A stretch of DNA of 64,000 nt from Clostridia bacterium (GTDB taxonomy: Bacteria > Bacillota > Clostridia > Oscillospirales > Acutalibacteraceae), in assembly GCA_017516445.1 (NCBI GenBank), contig JAFXCZ010000013.1, forward strand, positions 62,001 through 126,000, read 5' to 3'. Of the stretch, positions 52,237 to 61,447 are shown in pieces. The notes below the pieces were generated by a model. It worked only from the letters and a program-made list of their open reading frames with translations. It did not search any database and had not been told where the DNA came from. Made by a program: the position numbers and the translations under genes. How positions within the stretch are numbered: the first letter of the stretch is position 1; each line of letters begins with the position of its first letter.

Positions 52237-53192
52237 TTTTTCTCTACACTTCTTTCATATGCCTTAATAATTTCCTGTACCAATCTGTGACGTACAACAT
52301 CTCTGCCGGTAAGCCTACAGATTGCTATATCTTCAATACCCTTGAGTATTTTCACAGCGTCCTTTAGCCCCGATTTTTTACCGTCGGGTAAATCTATCTG
52401 GGTAATATCACCCGTTACAACCGCCTTTGAATTAAAGCCCAAACGGGTTAAAAACATCTTCATTTGCTCGCTTGTGGTGTTCTGCGCTTCATCTAAGATT
52501 ATAAAGCTGTCATCCAAGGTTCTGCCTCGCATATAAGCAAGCGGCGCTACCTCAATATCACCGCGTTCAACACATTTTTGAAAATTTTCAGCGCCTAGCA
52601 TATCAAAAAGCGCATCATACAAGGGGCGTAAATACGGGTCAATCTTTTGTTGCAAGTCACCCGGTAAAAAGCCCAACCGTTCCCCTGCTTCAACAGCGGG
52701 GCGGGTTAAAATTATGCGATCGACCTGTTTTGCCCTGAAAGCCGAAACCGCCTCAGCCACGGCTAAGTAGGTTTTACCCGTACCCGCAGGGCCTACACCA
52801 ATAGTTATGGTGTTATTCTTTATAGCCTCAATATATTTGCGCTGACCAAGTGTCTTAGGCTTTATAGGCTTACCCTTTGCGGTAATGCAAACACAGTCAG
52901 CCGATAAAAGACTTTCTATTTTATCGTCCTCACCGTCACTTACAAGACTGGAAGCATAATCAATATTCTGCTTGGTTATCTGCTCGCCCTTATTTATCAT
53001 AGCAAGCAAACACTCAATCGTACGTACAGCGCCTAAAACGTTTTCGGTATCACCCTTAACCTTAATACCGCTTCCGTGCGAGGTTATTGTAACCGAATAC
53101 TTCTTTTCAATATCCTTAATATTTTCATCAAAATTGCCAAACAGGTTTACTAACTGTTCGATACGTTCAGTATCAATTATTTTTTCAAACAT
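52233..53192 (-). CDS. phoH: PhoH-like ATPase (YbeZ)
   Basis: The 319 residues include the P-loop VGPAGTGKTYLAVA, the Walker B block FIILDEAQNTTSEQMKMFLTRLG, and GDITQIDLPDGKKSGL. An N-terminal KH-like region (about 25-85) precedes the ATPase. It is probably an RNA helicase-like partner of YbeY in ribosome or RNA processing. Confidence 0.94.
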   Translation of the reverse strand: MFEKIIDTERIEQLVNLFGNFDENIKDIEKKYSVTITSHGSGIKVKGDTENVLGAVRTIECLLAMINKGEQITKQNIDYASSLVSDGEDDKIESLLSADCVCITAKGKPIKPKTLGQRKYIEAIKNNTITIGVGPAGTGKTYLAVAEAVSAFRAKQVDRIILTRPAVEAGERLGFLPGDLQQKIDPYLRPLYDALFDMLGAENFQKCVERGDIEVAPLAYMRGRTLDDSFIILDEAQNTTSEQMKMFLTRLGFNSKAVVTGDITQIDLPDGKKSGLKDAVKILKGIEDIAICRLTGRDVVRHRLVQEIIKAYERSVEKK

Positions 53193-53243
53193 AAGTCTTC
53201 CTTTGCAATATTTTTAATCTTTTATATTATACCATAATTTTTC

Positions 53244-54392
53244 TCATTTTCCAATACTAAATATCAAATTTTCGCTCACCGCGATATTCTTTTGGTCGAC
53301 TAAAACTGCATTTAAAACCACGCCCTCGCCCGAATCTGTAAAATCCTTAGTTTTTACCTTGCCCTTGTATTCTTCTGCGAGCCGTTTTTCGAGGGCTTCC
53401 ACCGCCTTATTATAATCGGTTTTTATACTCTCATTACGGCTGAAAATGAATTTTTTTGAATAAATTTTAATGGGCAATTTTTGCGAAAAAAGCTCTAAAA
53501 CCTTAACCTTGCTTTGCGTGCTGTATTCTCCCTTTTCGCTACCCACATAAAGCGGAATTTTAAGGGTAAAAAAATCTATAGCGTATTTTGTTTTTACTTT
53601 ACCTGTAGGAATTTTCACCTGTTTTAAATACTTTTCCTTAAGACTTACAGCGGTTTCGGTTTCGGCAATAATTGTACCAATAGAATGAACAAACCTGGTA
53701 CCGCTTTCGTTCTCTATTATCCCTGATACTAAAATATCGCCCTTACTTACAATATCCCCCACCTTAACTAAGCAGTTGCCCGAGGTTACGTCAATATGCT
53801 TAATAACCCCGTCTTCCGAGGCTTTAAGGTTGCTCGCTACAGAGTTATCCTCCTTTTTTTCAATAACCTCGGTAACATTTACAGTAAGCTTACAGCCTTC
53901 AATATTAAGGCTTCCCCAAGCCAGTTTATCAATTTTCAAAAGCAGCTCTTGGGCGTCAGCCTTAGCGTTGATTTTGCTTTTTCTAACCCCTGCTTTTACG
54001 CCTAAATCCTCACAGGCAGAAATAATCTCGCTATCAGAAACCCGCTCGTTACCTACAATATCAACAACCCACACGAAGCCCGACATTATCTGCAAAAAAC
54101 CAAGAAAAAGCGCAAGACCTATAAAAAGACCTAACCGCTTATGATACTTTTTTATGAAAAACGGGAAGCCTTTTTTTTCGGTTATATGTACCCTTATACC
54201 GCTTTTTCTAAGAATTTTAGGCAGCTTTAAAAAATCTTTAACCGTAATATTACAGCGTATTCTTTGCTTTATATACCGCGCTGACCAGATGCTAATGCCG
54301 TTTTTAGCACATAAATTAAGTAGCTTTTCGGGATAAATTCCAAAAAACTCAACCGTAAGAACGCCGCAAAAAAATCTATATAAAAATAACAT
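53244..54392 (-). CDS. yqfD: Sporulation protein YqfD
   Basis: The 382 residues contain an N-terminal FOF-type region (VEFFGIYPEKLLNLCAKNGISIWSA), one transmembrane helix (about 92-112, RLGLFIGLALFLGFLQIMSG), and an extracytoplasmic part with beta-rich ISACEDLGVKAGVRKSKIN and DGVIKHIDVTSGNCLVKVGDIV. In B. subtilis yqfD follows yqfC, is transcribed in the mother cell and supports engulfment-stage gene expression. It lies 9 bp after yqfC. Confidence 0.93.
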   Translation of the reverse strand: MLFLYRFFCGVLTVEFFGIYPEKLLNLCAKNGISIWSARYIKQRIRCNITVKDFLKLPKILRKSGIRVHITEKKGFPFFIKKYHKRLGLFIGLALFLGFLQIMSGFVWVVDIVGNERVSDSEIISACEDLGVKAGVRKSKINAKADAQELLLKIDKLAWGSLNIEGCKLTVNVTEVIEKKEDNSVASNLKASEDGVIKHIDVTSGNCLVKVGDIVSKGDILVSGIIENESGTRFVHSIGTIIAETETAVSLKEKYLKQVKIPTGKVKTKYAIDFFTLKIPLYVGSEKGEYSTQSKVKVLELFSQKLPIKIYSKKFIFSRNESIKTDYNKAVEALEKRLAEEYKGKVKTKDFTDSGEGVVLNAVLVDQKNIAVSENLIFSIGK

Positions 54393-54401
54393 AAAAAGCC
54401 C

Positions 54402-54701
54402 CTACACACAAAATTCCAATGAAGTGATTTTACCCTTTACGGTAATTGTTTTTTCGCCAAAGCTTACAATATCAAAAGCCTCGCCTACTAAAATTACCGC
54501 ACCGCTTGTGGTTTTAAGTTTAAGGTAATTATCGTTATACTCATATACGCTAAGGCAACCCTCTACAACAGCCATGTTATTAGAAAAAAGCTCTATTATC
54601 GGCCCTGCTAGCAGGGTGCTTTCAAAGCCTTTCCGCTCGGTGCCGAAAAGATTCCATTTTTCCTTTTTCTTATTCTTTTCAATTTTCAGTTTTTTAGCCA
54701 A
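54402..54701 (-). CDS. yqfC: Sporulation protein YqfC
   Basis: The 99 residues hold a YabP/YqfC domain: PIIELFSNNMAVVEGCLSVYEYNDNYLKLKTTSGAVILVGEAFDIVSFGEKTITVKGKI, with a Lys-rich N-terminal tail. I start at TTG 54701, nine bases after GGGAG. The frame is open to 54740, but that part overlaps the divergent ylbJ upstream region. It is paired with yqfD. Confidence 0.88.
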   Translation of the reverse strand: MAKKLKIEKNKKKEKWNLFGTERKGFESTLLAGPIIELFSNNMAVVEGCLSVYEYNDNYLKLKTTSGAVILVGEAFDIVSFGEKTITVKGKITSLEFCV

Positions 54702-54764
54702 GTGACACAACTCCCTTGTAATAATGTTATGAAAAAGCATATAAAATAATTCATAGGTGAGATT

Positions 54765-55802
54765 ATGAAAAAACTGATTTCCTTTTTGCTTATTTTTGCG
54801 GTTTTATTGTTCACTTTGCTTTTGCTCTTTGACCCCCAAATTTGTATAAAAGGCGCTGCTTCGGGAATAGTTTTATGCGGAAAAATTATTATTCCGTCGC
54901 TTTTCCCGTTCACATTTTGTGTACTTTTTATTCTTAAATCAGGTTTACTTAAAGCACTAAGCTTTTTAGAAAAGTTTTCAAAGTCGGCTTTTGGGCTTGA
55001 TAGTAGGATGTTTACTGTTTTTTTGCTGTCGCTCATTGGCGGTTACCCTTTAGGCGCTAAAATGCTTAATGAATCTAAGGCAGACCCTATCACCTTATCC
55101 CTTATGCTTAATTATTGCGTAAACGCTGGGCCCGCCTTTATAATCGGAGCGGTGGGAAGCGGTATTTTTTCTTCACAAAAAATCGGCGTATTGCTTTTTA
55201 CTGCTCATATTTTACCGCCGTTTTTACTCGCATTTTTGTTAAGGAAAAAAATAAAAAATATCCCCGCCCCAAAAAGCGAGGATAAAATAAATATTATTGA
55301 CAACTTCGTTATTTCTGCCACAGAAAGCTCAAAAACACTTATTAATATTTGCAGCTTTGTGATTTTATTTTCGGTAATAAATGCTTACATAAACTTTTTC
55401 TGCCAAAAAATACCTGCATTAAAGCCGTTTGCGCTTTTGCTGGAGGTGACAAATGCAATAAGCCAAAGCCGAAACATTATACTCATTTCCGCGCTTTTAG
55501 GATTTGGCGGTTTGTGTATCTGGTGTCAGGTATTTTCCCTTTGTAAAAATTTTAAAATTAACTACTTTCAGTTTGTTTTATGCCGAATTTTCCATTCTTC
55601 ATTTAGCGCTTTGCTTACCTTTACAATGATTAAGACTTTTGGGATTACTGTCCCTGCAGTATCAAACGGACAAATTTTTTCCTATAATTCCTTTGCAAAC
55701 GGCAGTGCTGTAGGAATTTCGCTTATTATTATGGGTATTGTACTTATGATTTCTCTCACTTCAAAAAATTTCACTGGTAATATACTCGAAGATATAGTAT
55801 AA
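54765..55802 (+). CDS. ylbJ: Sporulation integral membrane protein YlbJ-like
   Basis: The 345 residues form about eight membrane segments with nucleoside-recognition (Gate) style motifs: IVLCGKIIIPSLFPFTFCV, LLSLIGGYPLGAKML, NYCVNAGPAFIIGAVG. These fit YlbJ, a mother-cell sporulation membrane protein needed for spore cortex formation in B. subtilis. AGGTGAG precedes the ATG. It is divergent from yqfC, so the two sporulation units share one intergenic region. Confidence 0.85.
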   Translation: MKKLISFLLIFAVLLFTLLLLFDPQICIKGAASGIVLCGKIIIPSLFPFTFCVLFILKSGLLKALSFLEKFSKSAFGLDSRMFTVFLLSLIGGYPLGAKMLNESKADPITLSLMLNYCVNAGPAFIIGAVGSGIFSSQKIGVLLFTAHILPPFLLAFLLRKKIKNIPAPKSEDKINIIDNFVISATESSKTLINICSFVILFSVINAYINFFCQKIPALKPFALLLEVTNAISQSRNIILISALLGFGGLCIWCQVFSLCKNFKINYFQFVLCRIFHSSFSALLTFTMIKTFGITVPAVSNGQIFSYNSFANGSAVGISLIIMGIVLMISLTSKNFTGNILEDIV

Positions 55803-55824
55803 TACCCTTAAAGGAAGTGCAAAA

Positions 55825-56040
55825 ATGAGTAAAATCGGATTCAATAAAGAATTACAAAAATCCTGTGCTTACTGTGTGCACAGCACAATTTTGGATTTTT
55901 CTAATGAAACAATATGCAAAAAACGCGGTGTAATGCCCGCACGTGATTACTGTCGAAGCTATAAGTATGACCCGTTAAAAAGAGTACCCCAAAAAACCAA
56001 AATTTCAGACAACTACTCCCCAGAAGATTTTAAATTGTAA
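55825..56040 (+). CDS. Small four-cysteine protein of unknown function
   Basis: The 71 residues have Cys at 14, 17, 31 and 43 (C-x2-C-x13-C-x11-C), a likely metal site, followed by YKYDPLKRVPQ. AAAGGAAG precedes the ATG, 22 bp after ylbJ, and a terminator follows, so it reads as a real gene in a ylbJ operon. I do not recognise a family with a known role. Confidence 0.75.
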   Translation: MSKIGFNKELQKSCAYCVHSTILDFSNETICKKRGVMPARDYCRSYKYDPLKRVPQKTKISDNYSPEDFKL

Positions 56041-56051
56041 ATTAAAAGTTT

Positions 56052-56079
56052 AAAAAACTCCGCCGAAGCGGAGTTTTTT
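56052..56079. terminator. Bidirectional terminator between the Cys-rich gene and the membrane-protein gene
   Basis: The stem ACTCCGC-CGAA-GCGGAGT has A6 and T6 flanks between convergent stops. Confidence 0.9.
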
Positions 56080-56082
56080 GCA

Positions 56083-57720
56083 TTATTCAAATATAATTGT
56101 ATTGATAACCTTTCCGTTTACCGTGATTTTTACGGTCTGTCCCTTAGAGGCAAAGGGCAGTAAATCGGACTTTGTAATAATAGCGGTGTAGACATTCTCG
56201 TCATTTTCAAGCTTTAAATAATAAACCGTGTTGCCATCCACCACAGCCGAGTTTATTTTTTCAATCACACCTGTGATTTCGTTTGTTTCGGTTTCGGGAG
56301 TATCAGTAACATTTTCGGTTTTAAGCTTTGAAATATAGTCTGCTCTTGCGCTTTCAACCGAATTTCCCGTACCTACGATTTGATACTGATTAACATCAAC
56401 AAAAGCATACATTTTAACAAGCCCCGCGCTATCCTTTAAGGACATAAAATATGTCGGGCGTTCAGACACATTAAGAAGCAAGGGGAAGGTTGCCGAATAA
56501 CCCAAGTGCTGTACCTGACCTTCGGCAGAGCTCATAGCAGAATATTCCTCTGCACCGGGGATTGTGTAGAACTTGGTAGCCTTAGTGCGCAAATTAACAA
56601 GCACAAAGCCTACGTTTGATTCGTCGCTTGTAACCGAGGTCATACCTGTATAAAGATATACATCGTCATCCAGCGCCAAATAGTTGTAGCCGTCTGTGGG
56701 CTGTAACACACCGCGCTGACCGAAAATTGAATTAAAGAAGCCTGAGCGGTATTTACCGTTATATATAAGCTGTTGCTCAATCATTGTTGAATCAAACACC
56801 TGGTCTACCCAAGTAGGCACCTCATCCAGCTTATAATAGGTGCTTTCGCCCGTCTGCGCATTCATAAGCACTGCACCGTCGATATCACTACCGCTCCAGA
56901 AGCCGATTTTAAAATCTATAACCGATGCCACCCAATAAGGTGTGCCGTTATCGTCAATTTCAAAAGAAATATTATCAAAAATCTTGGTGGGATATTTAAA
57001 ACGGAGCGCACGGTTAAGGTCACGCATAAAATACTCGCTCTCAGAATATTTTATACCCTCTTTAAGCCTTACAAGCTCGGTTTCCTGTGTGGTCATATCC
57101 ACAGTGATATAAGCAGGAATACCCTGCGACTGATTATTAAACCATTTAATAATATCACCGTACATTAACGGCGTAACCCTTACAGGCTTGCCCTTAAAAT
57201 TAATTTGGGTATAAATTTCCTCAATCTCAAACTGTGAAACTAAGTCTGCCATCTCGCCGAGCTTTCTCTGTCCCAATCTTGTAGCAGTGCCCCTGTCAAC
57301 CACAGGTATTTGCTCTTGCTTGATTTCGGCAACATCCTCGGTAAAATCACCGTCAGTCATAGTTATAAGCTGATTGTAGCCGCGTGCGTTAAAAATCTCC
57401 GCACCCACAAGCGAAGCAAAACCGCTAAGCACCGCAATTGTAAGCACAGCAACTAACGCGAGCTTAATCGGTTTACCGAGAGCCTTTAGGCTAAAACGCG
57501 GTATGCCTGCCACCTTTGTGGGATTTTTATTATCCTTAATAAGCTGTATAACCTGAGAGAAAGCATTGATTACAACGCTTATTATAATAACAAAGGTTAC
57601 AAAGCTCCAAAAATCCTTACTTTGTAAATTAATTGGCGGTAGCACAATATAGTAATAACCACCGATAACCGCCAAGGTTAACAACCACTTAACAAGCATA
57701 AAAGGTATACTTTTTTTCAT
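56083..57720 (-). CDS. Predicted membrane protein with large extracytoplasmic domain, unknown function
   Basis: The 545 residues start with three hydrophobic segments (about 8-27, 38-60, 88-108). A long beta-rich domain follows with stretches such as YITVDMTTQETELVRLKEG, GAVLMNAQTGESTYYKLDEVP and GFVLVNLRTKATKFYTIPGAEE. These resemble repeated PepSY-like folds. The C-terminal VIEKINSAVVDGNTVYYLKLENDENVYTAIITKSDLLPF looks like a small OB-type domain. I recognise no characterised family. It is a single gene between two terminators or promoters. Confidence 0.7.
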   Translation of the reverse strand: MKKSIPFMLVKWLLTLAVIGGYYYIVLPPINLQSKDFWSFVTFVIIISVVINAFSQVIQLIKDNKNPTKVAGIPRFSLKALGKPIKLALVAVLTIAVLSGFASLVGAEIFNARGYNQLITMTDGDFTEDVAEIKQEQIPVVDRGTATRLGQRKLGEMADLVSQFEIEEIYTQINFKGKPVRVTPLMYGDIIKWFNNQSQGIPAYITVDMTTQETELVRLKEGIKYSESEYFMRDLNRALRFKYPTKIFDNISFEIDDNGTPYWVASVIDFKIGFWSGSDIDGAVLMNAQTGESTYYKLDEVPTWVDQVFDSTMIEQQLIYNGKYRSGFFNSIFGQRGVLQPTDGYNYLALDDDVYLYTGMTSVTSDESNVGFVLVNLRTKATKFYTIPGAEEYSAMSSAEGQVQHLGYSATFPLLLNVSERPTYFMSLKDSAGLVKMYAFVDVNQYQIVGTGNSVESARADYISKLKTENVTDTPETETNEITGVIEKINSAVVDGNTVYYLKLENDENVYTAIITKSDLLPFASKGQTVKITVNGKVINTIIFE

Positions 57721-57793
57721 AATAAGCCTCCCAAATATTTCTAATATAAAAATATCACATTATACCGACAAAGTCAAATATCATTATAAAAGA

Positions 57794-57822
57794 TTGCAAA
57801 ACTGCATATTTTAGAGTATAAT
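57794..57822 (+). promoter_or_regulatory. Sigma-A promoter of the flavin-reductase-like gene
   Basis: TTGCAA (57794-57799), 17 bp, TATAAT (57817-57822), then GGAGAGTGA ahead of ATG 57846. Confidence 0.8.
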
Positions 57823-57845
57823 CAATGTATTGGAGAGTGACGCGT

Positions 57846-58343
57846 ATGTTTAAAGAAATAACACCAAAGGAAATTGATAAAAATCTGATTGATGCTATTG
57901 CAAACGAATGGATGCTTATTACCGCAGGTGATGAGCAGGGCTATAATATGATGACAGCCTCTTGGGGTTTTATGGGCGAAATGTGGGGTAACGACACCGC
58001 CATTGCTATGATTCGTCCGCAAAGATATACTATGGAATTTGTAGAGAAATCCGATTATTATACCCTTAGTTTTTACGGTGATAATAAGGATATTCATAAA
58101 ATATGCGGAAGTATGTCGGGTAGAGATGTCAATAAAACTGAGCTTACAGGGCTAACCCCTGTTTTTGAAAATAATTCGGTTTATTTTGAGGAAGCACGTC
58201 TTGTTATCATTTGCAAAAAGCAATATATACAGGATATGAAAGAAGAGTGCTTTATTGATAAGGCTCCGCTTAAATGGTACGATAACAAGGATTACCATAA
58301 AATGATTTTTGGGGAAATTAAAAAAGTTTTAGTAAAGGAATAG
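57846..58343 (+). CDS. Flavin reductase-like (FMN-binding split-barrel) protein
   Basis: The 165 residues have the FMN-binding split-barrel pattern: LITAGDEQGYNMMTASWGFMGEMWGNDTAIAMIRPQRYTMEFVEKSDYYTLSF, cut here by position as residues about 19-75, with a further ICGSMSGRDVNKTELTGL motif typical of flavoredoxin-like proteins. It probably binds FMN and transfers electrons; substrate unknown. ATG 57846 follows GGAGAGTGA. The open frame from 57825 is not needed. It is 4 bp from the phosphodiesterase gene. Confidence 0.82.
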   Translation: MFKEITPKEIDKNLIDAIANEWMLITAGDEQGYNMMTASWGFMGEMWGNDTAIAMIRPQRYTMEFVEKSDYYTLSFYGDNKDIHKICGSMSGRDVNKTELTGLTPVFENNSVYFEEARLVIICKKQYIQDMKEECFIDKAPLKWYDNKDYHKMIFGEIKKVLVKE

Positions 58344-58347
58344 GAAA

Positions 58348-58893
58348 ATGAAATTTTTAATCGCTTCTGATATACACGGCTCTGCCAAATACTGCAAAAT
58401 GCTTTTATCGGCATTCCAAAACGAAAAGGCTGATAAAATGCTGATACTTGGTGATATTCTTTACCACGGTCCGCGCAATGATTTGCCCGAAAACTATGCG
58501 CCAAAGGAAATTATCGCAATGCTTAACCCATTAAAAGATAAGCTTCTTTGTGTGAGAGGCAACTGTGATACCGAGGTTGACCAGATGGTGCTCGACTTCC
58601 CTATTTTAGCCGATTATGCTGTAATACCCATAAAAAACAGGCTTTTGTACGCTACCCACGGGCATAAATTCAATCCGCAAACTCCACCACCGCTTTCTAA
58701 AGGTGATATTTTAATTAACGGACATACCCACGTGCCAAAATGCGAGGATATGGGTGATTTTGTTTATATGAACTGTGGCTCGGTATCAATCCCTAAAGAA
58801 AGCTCCGCGCACAGTTATATGGTTTTAGAGGACGGTAAATTCTTGTGGAAAAACCTCCTGACAGGTGAAGTTTATAACCAATTTACAATTTAA
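58348..58893 (+). CDS. YfcE-like metallophosphodiesterase
   Basis: The 181 residues contain the calcineurin-like metal motifs LIASDIHGS (Asp, His), LGDILYHGPRN (Asp), VRGNCDTE (Asn), ATHGHKF (His) and NGHTHVP (His, His). This is the YfcE subgroup of small Mn-dependent phosphodiesterases. The physiological substrate is unknown. It is co-transcribed with the flavin-reductase-like gene. Confidence 0.9.
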   Translation: MKFLIASDIHGSAKYCKMLLSAFQNEKADKMLILGDILYHGPRNDLPENYAPKEIIAMLNPLKDKLLCVRGNCDTEVDQMVLDFPILADYAVIPIKNRLLYATHGHKFNPQTPPPLSKGDILINGHTHVPKCEDMGDFVYMNCGSVSIPKESSAHSYMVLEDGKFLWKNLLTGEVYNQFTI

Positions 58894-58895
58894 AG

Positions 58896-58930
58896 AAACG
58901 GTGTTTTGCCAACGCAAAGCACCGTTTTTA
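58896..58930 (+). terminator. Terminator after the phosphodiesterase gene
   Basis: The stem ACGGTG-TT-TTGC-CAAC-GCAA-AG-CACCGT is followed by T5. Confidence 0.85.
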
Positions 58931-58932
58931 TT

Positions 58933-59059
58933 ATAAAAGGCTCCCTCCCCGAGGGAGCTGTCAGCGAAGCTGGCTGAGGGAGTTTTTACAATAAACTTTC
59001 AAAAACTCCTTCCGTCACGACTCTGCCGTTCCACCTTCCTCAGAGAGGAAGGCTTTTAT
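58933..59059. mobile_element. MITE-like dispersed repeat of about 127 bp
   Basis: The element opens ATAAAAGGCTCCCTC and closes as the complement of ATAAAAGCCTTCCTC, so it has imperfect terminal inverted repeats. Inside are two hairpins: CTCCC-TCCCCGA-GGGAG and CTTCCTCAGAGAGGAAG. A CTGTCAGCGAAGCTGGCTGAGGGAG core also occurs. I recall GAGGGAGCTGTC...GCTGAGGGAG repeats in many gut Clostridia, but cannot count copies here. It lies between the phosphodiesterase and spoIIE genes and carries no coding sequence. Confidence 0.65.
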
Positions 59060-59071
59060 AGGTAATCAATA

Positions 59072-61381
59072 TTAAACCGCTTTATCAAGTATCGCACACA
59101 TAACGGTAATATCATCCTGTCGCTTTTCGCTTCTTCTACGCTTGGCACAAAGGCACAAATGCTCTGCCAAATCCTGTGCTGAGCCGTCACGCCAAGCCTC
59201 AATCTCGGCGCGTATCCAATCTGTACCCTCGGCAGTGGCACCGTCAGACATAAGCACAACAATATCCCCTATTTTGCATTTTATTACCGCCTTATCGAAA
59301 CCGATATCCCGCAGTATTCCAGCAGGAAGCGAGGTGCTTTCCGCCTTACCGGTTTTGCCTGAACGTCGGACAATTGTTGGCGCGGCACCCGCCTTGTAAA
59401 GCTCAAGCATACCTGTATACAAATCAACACTTGCAATATCGACCGTTGCTAAGGATTCATCGGTAGACTTGAAAAGCATTGACGAATTTAAAATCTTTAA
59501 GGAGCAGTTAAACCCAAAGCCCGCCTTTAAAAGTCTTGCCATAAGACCTGATGCCATTGCACCGTCAACCGCTGCTCTGCCGCCTGTACCCATACCGTCA
59601 CTTAAAATCATAACAAAATGACCTTTTGAATCGGTAAAATACTTAAAAGCATCACCGCACATAGCATTGTCGTTTGCGCTTGACTGACAGGCACCGAAGT
59701 CCACCGTAAGCTCTGTGCGTTCATGAATTACAATATAAACCTCACCGCCGACCTCGCTAACTGACGGTATGTCAAAATCCCTTTCACACGCTATAGATAC
59801 AAGCCGCATCACCTGAGCTTTATTAATAACAAGCTCGGGTGTTTTTTTAAGCTTTAATTCAACCGTCATTCTGCCGTATCTGTCTATACGGCTGCTGCAT
59901 TCCTCAATATTAATATTTATATTTTTAAGCGCTGCCGCGGCATTTTCTGCAGAAGAATTATCAAATCTTTCCTGCATTTCAAAATCACGTGCTAAGTCGC
60001 CAAGCATTGACGAAATTCCGTCAAACTGGTCAGACACCACTGAACGCACCTCATCAATGCGGTTTTCTGCCGCAATTTTAGAGGCATAATCGGTGTAACG
60101 CTTGTAAACCGCATTACCCACACGGCTTGTCCGCAAGCACCTGCCCTTAAATTCCTCAGTAGCAAACAGCTCAGGGCTTATTTCACCCTGCTTTACCGAT
60201 TTTGTCATTTCAAGAACGGCATTCACCGTTTCCTCACGCTTCATTTCCCAACAGTGTATTCTAAGCTTACATCCTGCACAGGCGTCCTGTTCGACTTGAT
60301 TTATAACTGTGCTGAAATCGGGTGAATTAATTTTTGAAAGCTCGACCGATACCTGTTCAACCGTCTGTGAGACATCCTTTAATGCGTTAGAGGCTAACTC
60401 AAGCCGCATTGTAAGGGATTTTTTAAAGCCTGTCGGCACCGATATTTTAGGATATGCCGAAAAGATTTTACTAAGGTAAATACCCGCACTACGCGGTAGA
60501 ATGATAAATATTACGGCACCTAAAACCGCCTCGGTAACGGTTATGGGTATAAGCAGTGTGTCTTTGGTAGACACAGCACCGATAAAGCTTAAAACGGTTA
60601 AAATAAGTACCTCGGCGTACTTTCCAAGCGAAGAAAACACACCGCAAAACAGCCCTGCTACAGCAAAGGTGACACCTATATTCCCCGAAATACCGCTTAA
60701 GGTCATAGTAAATGCTACCGTAATACCGCTGATTGCGCCCGAAATTATACCGCCGTATTTTGAAGAAACAAGAATTAACAAAACGCTTAAAATTCTGCCA
60801 AGTGATACCCCAAAAGGTGCGAAGCCGTTAAGCCCCAAAAGCAGTATGTTTATTACAATAAGCACACCCGACAGCTCGTCCGGTGAAAGACCTGCATTAG
60901 CCCTTGTAAGTATTTTAAAGCTTTTACTTACAAAATAAGTTCCTACAGTAGCAAGCACGGCTTCACTTACGGCATCTATTATACTGCCTCCCACCGACTT
61001 AATTGTAGCAGCAGAAGTAAGAAAAGAGGCGAGCAAGGCAATAAAAGACAGAAATATTTCATTGCCGACAAGCCTTTTGTAATTGCTCAAAAGTAATTTT
61101 ATTGCCAATACTGCAAACATGGCCGCCAAATACTTAAACGCGCCGTTACCCACCGCGGGTATAAAATACCCTATAAAAACACCTATTGCACAGGCAGGTG
61201 TATATGTAAGCGAGCAGCCCGAAATCAGTGAAATTCCAAACGGCAAAAGCTTTGTAAGCACCACCGCTTTTGCCGAAATCAAACCGCAAAAGCCTATCAG
61301 TAAATGCGAAAATGATGCCAATAAAATTTCCTTAAAGGTAAATTTTTCAATACTGTTTGATATTTTTACAATATCCTTCAT
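59072..61381 (-). CDS. spoIIE: Stage II sporulation protein E (SpoIIE phosphatase)
   Basis: The 769 residues have an N-terminal membrane domain of about ten segments (about 20-310), a central regulatory domain with CAGCKLRIHCW, and a C-terminal PP2C domain. The PP2C metal motifs show as FVMILSDGMGTGGRAAVDGAMASG (near residue 590) and VVLMSDGATAEGTDW. SpoIIE dephosphorylates SpoIIAA to release sigma-F in the forespore and sits at the polar septum. ATG 61381 follows GAGGGTG; the GTG at 61390 overlaps that site. The upstream promoter has the 21-bp spacing of Spo0A-dependent genes. Confidence 0.96.
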   Translation of the reverse strand: MKDIVKISNSIEKFTFKEILLASFSHLLIGFCGLISAKAVVLTKLLPFGISLISGCSLTYTPACAIGVFIGYFIPAVGNGAFKYLAAMFAVLAIKLLLSNYKRLVGNEIFLSFIALLASFLTSAATIKSVGGSIIDAVSEAVLATVGTYFVSKSFKILTRANAGLSPDELSGVLIVINILLLGLNGFAPFGVSLGRILSVLLILVSSKYGGIISGAISGITVAFTMTLSGISGNIGVTFAVAGLFCGVFSSLGKYAEVLILTVLSFIGAVSTKDTLLIPITVTEAVLGAVIFIILPRSAGIYLSKIFSAYPKISVPTGFKKSLTMRLELASNALKDVSQTVEQVSVELSKINSPDFSTVINQVEQDACAGCKLRIHCWEMKREETVNAVLEMTKSVKQGEISPELFATEEFKGRCLRTSRVGNAVYKRYTDYASKIAAENRIDEVRSVVSDQFDGISSMLGDLARDFEMQERFDNSSAENAAAALKNININIEECSSRIDRYGRMTVELKLKKTPELVINKAQVMRLVSIACERDFDIPSVSEVGGEVYIVIHERTELTVDFGACQSSANDNAMCGDAFKYFTDSKGHFVMILSDGMGTGGRAAVDGAMASGLMARLLKAGFGFNCSLKILNSSMLFKSTDESLATVDIASVDLYTGMLELYKAGAAPTIVRRSGKTGKAESTSLPAGILRDIGFDKAVIKCKIGDIVVLMSDGATAEGTDWIRAEIEAWRDGSAQDLAEHLCLCAKRRRSEKRQDDITVMCAILDKAV

Positions 61382-61414
61382 TATTTCCACCCTCGTAATT
61401 TTTTGTCACAATAA

Positions 61415-61447
61415 ATTATACCCCCTGCTCCTTAGAAATTTTGTCAA
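61415..61447 (-). promoter_or_regulatory. spoIIE promoter with 21-bp spacer and 0A-box-like -35
   Basis: On the minus strand TTGACA (61447-61442) and TATAAT (61420-61415) are both consensus but 21 bp apart. TGTCAAA at 61442-61448 on the plus strand matches the 0A box TGTCGAA at six of seven positions and covers the -35. The predicted leader is about 27 nt. Confidence 0.75.

Noticed and set aside
54702..54764. Sigma-E promoters for yqfC and ylbJ in the divergent gap
   Set aside because: Half matches such as CATATAAA and CATAACAT exist, but spacing or partner elements are poor.
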